Below, piece by piece: positions 59,582-64,000 of a DNA stretch of 64,000 nt. Origin of the DNA: Capsicum annuum. Taxonomy: Eukaryota; Streptophyta; Magnoliopsida; Solanales; Solanaceae. The position numbers were made by a program, and so were the translations under genes. The notes beneath the pieces were generated by a model. That model was not told the DNA's origin and ran no database searches. It saw only the letters and a program-made list of their open reading frames with translations. Location of the stretch: NCBI RefSeq assembly GCF_002878395.1, contig NC_061115.1, forward strand, positions 214,309,779 through 214,373,778. The letters are read 5' to 3'. Each line of letters opens with the position of its first letter. Position 1 is the stretch's first letter.

Positions 59582-59830
59582 CTCTCTCCGTTTAAAAAAG
59601 AATGACCTACTTTCCTTTTCAGTTCGTTCGAAAAAGAATGATCCTTTTTTCCTTTATAGCAACTTTTTAATTTTAACTTTCCACATGACATGTTTAATAT
59701 CACAAGATTAAAGGGTATTTTAATACATTTGACATATCTTTAATTTAACACCACAAGATTCAAAAGTCTTTTTTATTTTGTTAAACTTCATGTCAAGTTA
59801 AACTAGGTCATTCTTTTTAAACGGAGGGAG
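59582..59830. mobile_element. Stowaway-like MITE, 249 bp
   Basis: It begins CTCTCTCCGTTTAAAAAAGA and ends with the inverse (CATTCTTTTTAAACGGAGGGAG), flanked by TA on both sides (59580-59581 and 59831-59832). It is noncoding and intergenic. Confidence 0.88.
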
Positions 59831-60402
59831 TACCAGTCTACTTTGAAATAAGCCTATTTTTTCTTCAAGTTTGATAGATAAATCTGACAGGGATTCAATT
59901 TTTTCATTTCCTTTATCCTGAAGTATAAAACGTATTAAGACGTGGTTCGTATCTTCAAACCTTCTCTTTCTTCATGCAATTCTAGTAATTGATCAAGAAA
60001 GCCTCATAAAATTCGTTTTTACTACCGTTGGAACTTCATTTTTGTTTCATGAGATCCTATTTCCCACTCTTATTTGCACACACTTTAGCCTCTCTCATAC
60101 ACCTTTTTGTGAAAATACTGTTGATATGTTATTGTTGTTGTTGAAGGGAAAAAATATGACTTCACTGGGCATGTTGTTTTGATATGTTATTGTTGTTGAA
60201 GGAAAAAAATATTACATTGGGCATGTTGAAAAAAATATGACTACACCAGGCATGTTTTTTTCATATGGCGTTCCATCAACAAAGAAAAGAACCAAACTTT
60301 AAGTTATCATACCTGAAATTAAACCAATTTTTGTATCTATTTAGTGTGATCAGCCTACTTTCTTTTTGATGGGAGTAGAGAAGAATAAGCTGCGCATTTA
60401 AT

Positions 60403-60520
60403 ACAACATACCCAATGTAATTCTATAAATTGGATACAAGGTCGCCGCATATATAGCCTTACTCCTACCTTTATTAGGAGGTAGAGAAGCAGTTCCTGAT
60501 ACCTCCTCACCTTTGGGGTT
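60403..60520 (-). mobile_element. TS-type SINE fragment downstream of L13a
   Basis: ACAACATACCCAATGTAATT, CCTTACTCCTACCTTTATTA and GTAGAGAAGCAGTTCCTGAT are diverged SINE blocks in reverse orientation. Two TTGATATGTTATTGTTGTTG-like tracts near 60121 and 60178 are probably tails of other copies. Confidence 0.55.
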
Positions 60521-60965
60521 TGGTACAACACAAATTACTTCACTTGCATGAAATTTCAGATACATAACTAATTGAACATGGTTAGTGTAGCATCACAATG
60601 TGTCCAATTCTGCCTAGGATGAAATCAATCAACTGGCTAAAAGAACTGAAGCAAAGTGTACATCTTCAGATGGAATGATATTTGCAAAATTCATAATTAT
60701 ATAGGCTGAAACTGGCCAGCACAGGCAAGGACGTACAAGTTCTTCGAGGATTCGTGCAGCTATACCATGATAAAAATGCATAATAGCAAGGAGTAAGAGA
60801 ACACAGCATCAGTAAAATGATACGATAACTCCAAAAGACTGTAAAAAACAATGAAGTCTGCAAACTGAACCATGCAGTACAATAAGGTAGCATTCTTTAG
60901 AAAACACAATTTGAAATCTCAATATCCGGCAAAATTTCACCTTAGAGATAAATTACGGTTACACT

Positions 60966-63796
<2,831 letters not shown>

Positions 63797-63878
63797 TTTT
63801 GGATTTTGCTTTTGGTGGCGGCGGAGAAAGAGGAGGAGGGAAAATGGAGGAAGTGGCTAGGGTTTTTGAGGTAGGGGA

Positions 63879-63932
63879 TTAGGGTTTGGTTATAAGTAGT
63901 GGGGAAGCTTAATGGGCTTACTGTTTTGGGCC
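63879..63932 (-). promoter_or_regulatory. L13a promoter: telo box and two site II motifs
   Basis: On the minus strand AAACCCTAA (63879-63887) is a telo box. TGGGCT at 63913-63918 and TGGGCC at 63927-63932 (plus strand) are site II (TCP-binding) cores. This pairing is typical of plant ribosomal-protein promoters, giving growth-linked expression. It lies about 85-135 bp upstream of the ATG. Confidence 0.75.
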
Positions 63933-64000
63933 TCTTTTTGGGACTTGGGTCTGGTAGATTCTATTAGGGAAAATTTTAGAAATAACAACTCTTTAGCTTT

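Overview
The window is nuclear DNA from a flowering plant. Genes are split by AT-rich introns with GT-AG borders, the proteins are plant-specific (kiwellin, XTH, pectinesterase, telo-box ribosomal-protein promoter), and the dispersed repeats (tRNA-derived SINEs, CTCCCTC-type Stowaway MITEs, a TRIM) are those of Solanaceae. The 182-bp satellite at the left end fits the CL14-type subtelomeric satellite known from potato and tomato, so I infer a Solanum species. I ran no database search. Exon models were built by hand from splice sites, reading phase and remembered family motifs.

Layout. 1-6000: satellite array of ~176-182-bp monomers, broken once by an 800-bp solo LTR with a near-perfect target duplication. 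6001-7080: MITE and SINE debris. 7081-21391 (minus): NOC4, a ribosome-biogenesis factor, 15 exons, 607 aa. Its 7-kb intron 6 holds an antisense kiwellin gene with a nonsense codon near its end, an IFRD-family pseudogene in two pieces, and a 1.4-kb PIF/Harbinger-like MITE. 21392-26424: low-complexity and AT-rich repeat spacer between divergent genes. 26425-35404 (plus): O-fucosyltransferase-family gene, 9 exons, 516 aa. 35405-37833: spacer with a Mutator-like MITE. 37834-40521 (minus): xyloglucan endotransglucosylase/hydrolase, 4 exons, 278 aa. 41480-43800 (minus): CDK-like kinase pseudogene hit by two solo LTRs. 45191-49779 (minus): ubiquitin-specific protease of the UBP1/UBP2 type, 2 exons, 1137 aa, with a 114-residue internal tandem duplication. 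50739-51693: a TRIM concatemer with five LTRs. 53143-57644 (minus): pectin methylesterase without PRO region, 5 exons, 344 aa. 60966-63796 (minus): ribosomal protein L13a (uL13), 4 exons, 206 aa, with a broken second copy of exon 1 in intron 1.

The genes do not form a pathway or cluster. NOC4 and L13a both serve ribosome production, and XTH and pectinesterase both remodel the cell wall, but their proximity looks like chance. The interesting content is structural: nested genes, pseudogenes, exon-containing tandem duplications and transposons with readable target-site duplications. I found no undescribed biological system.
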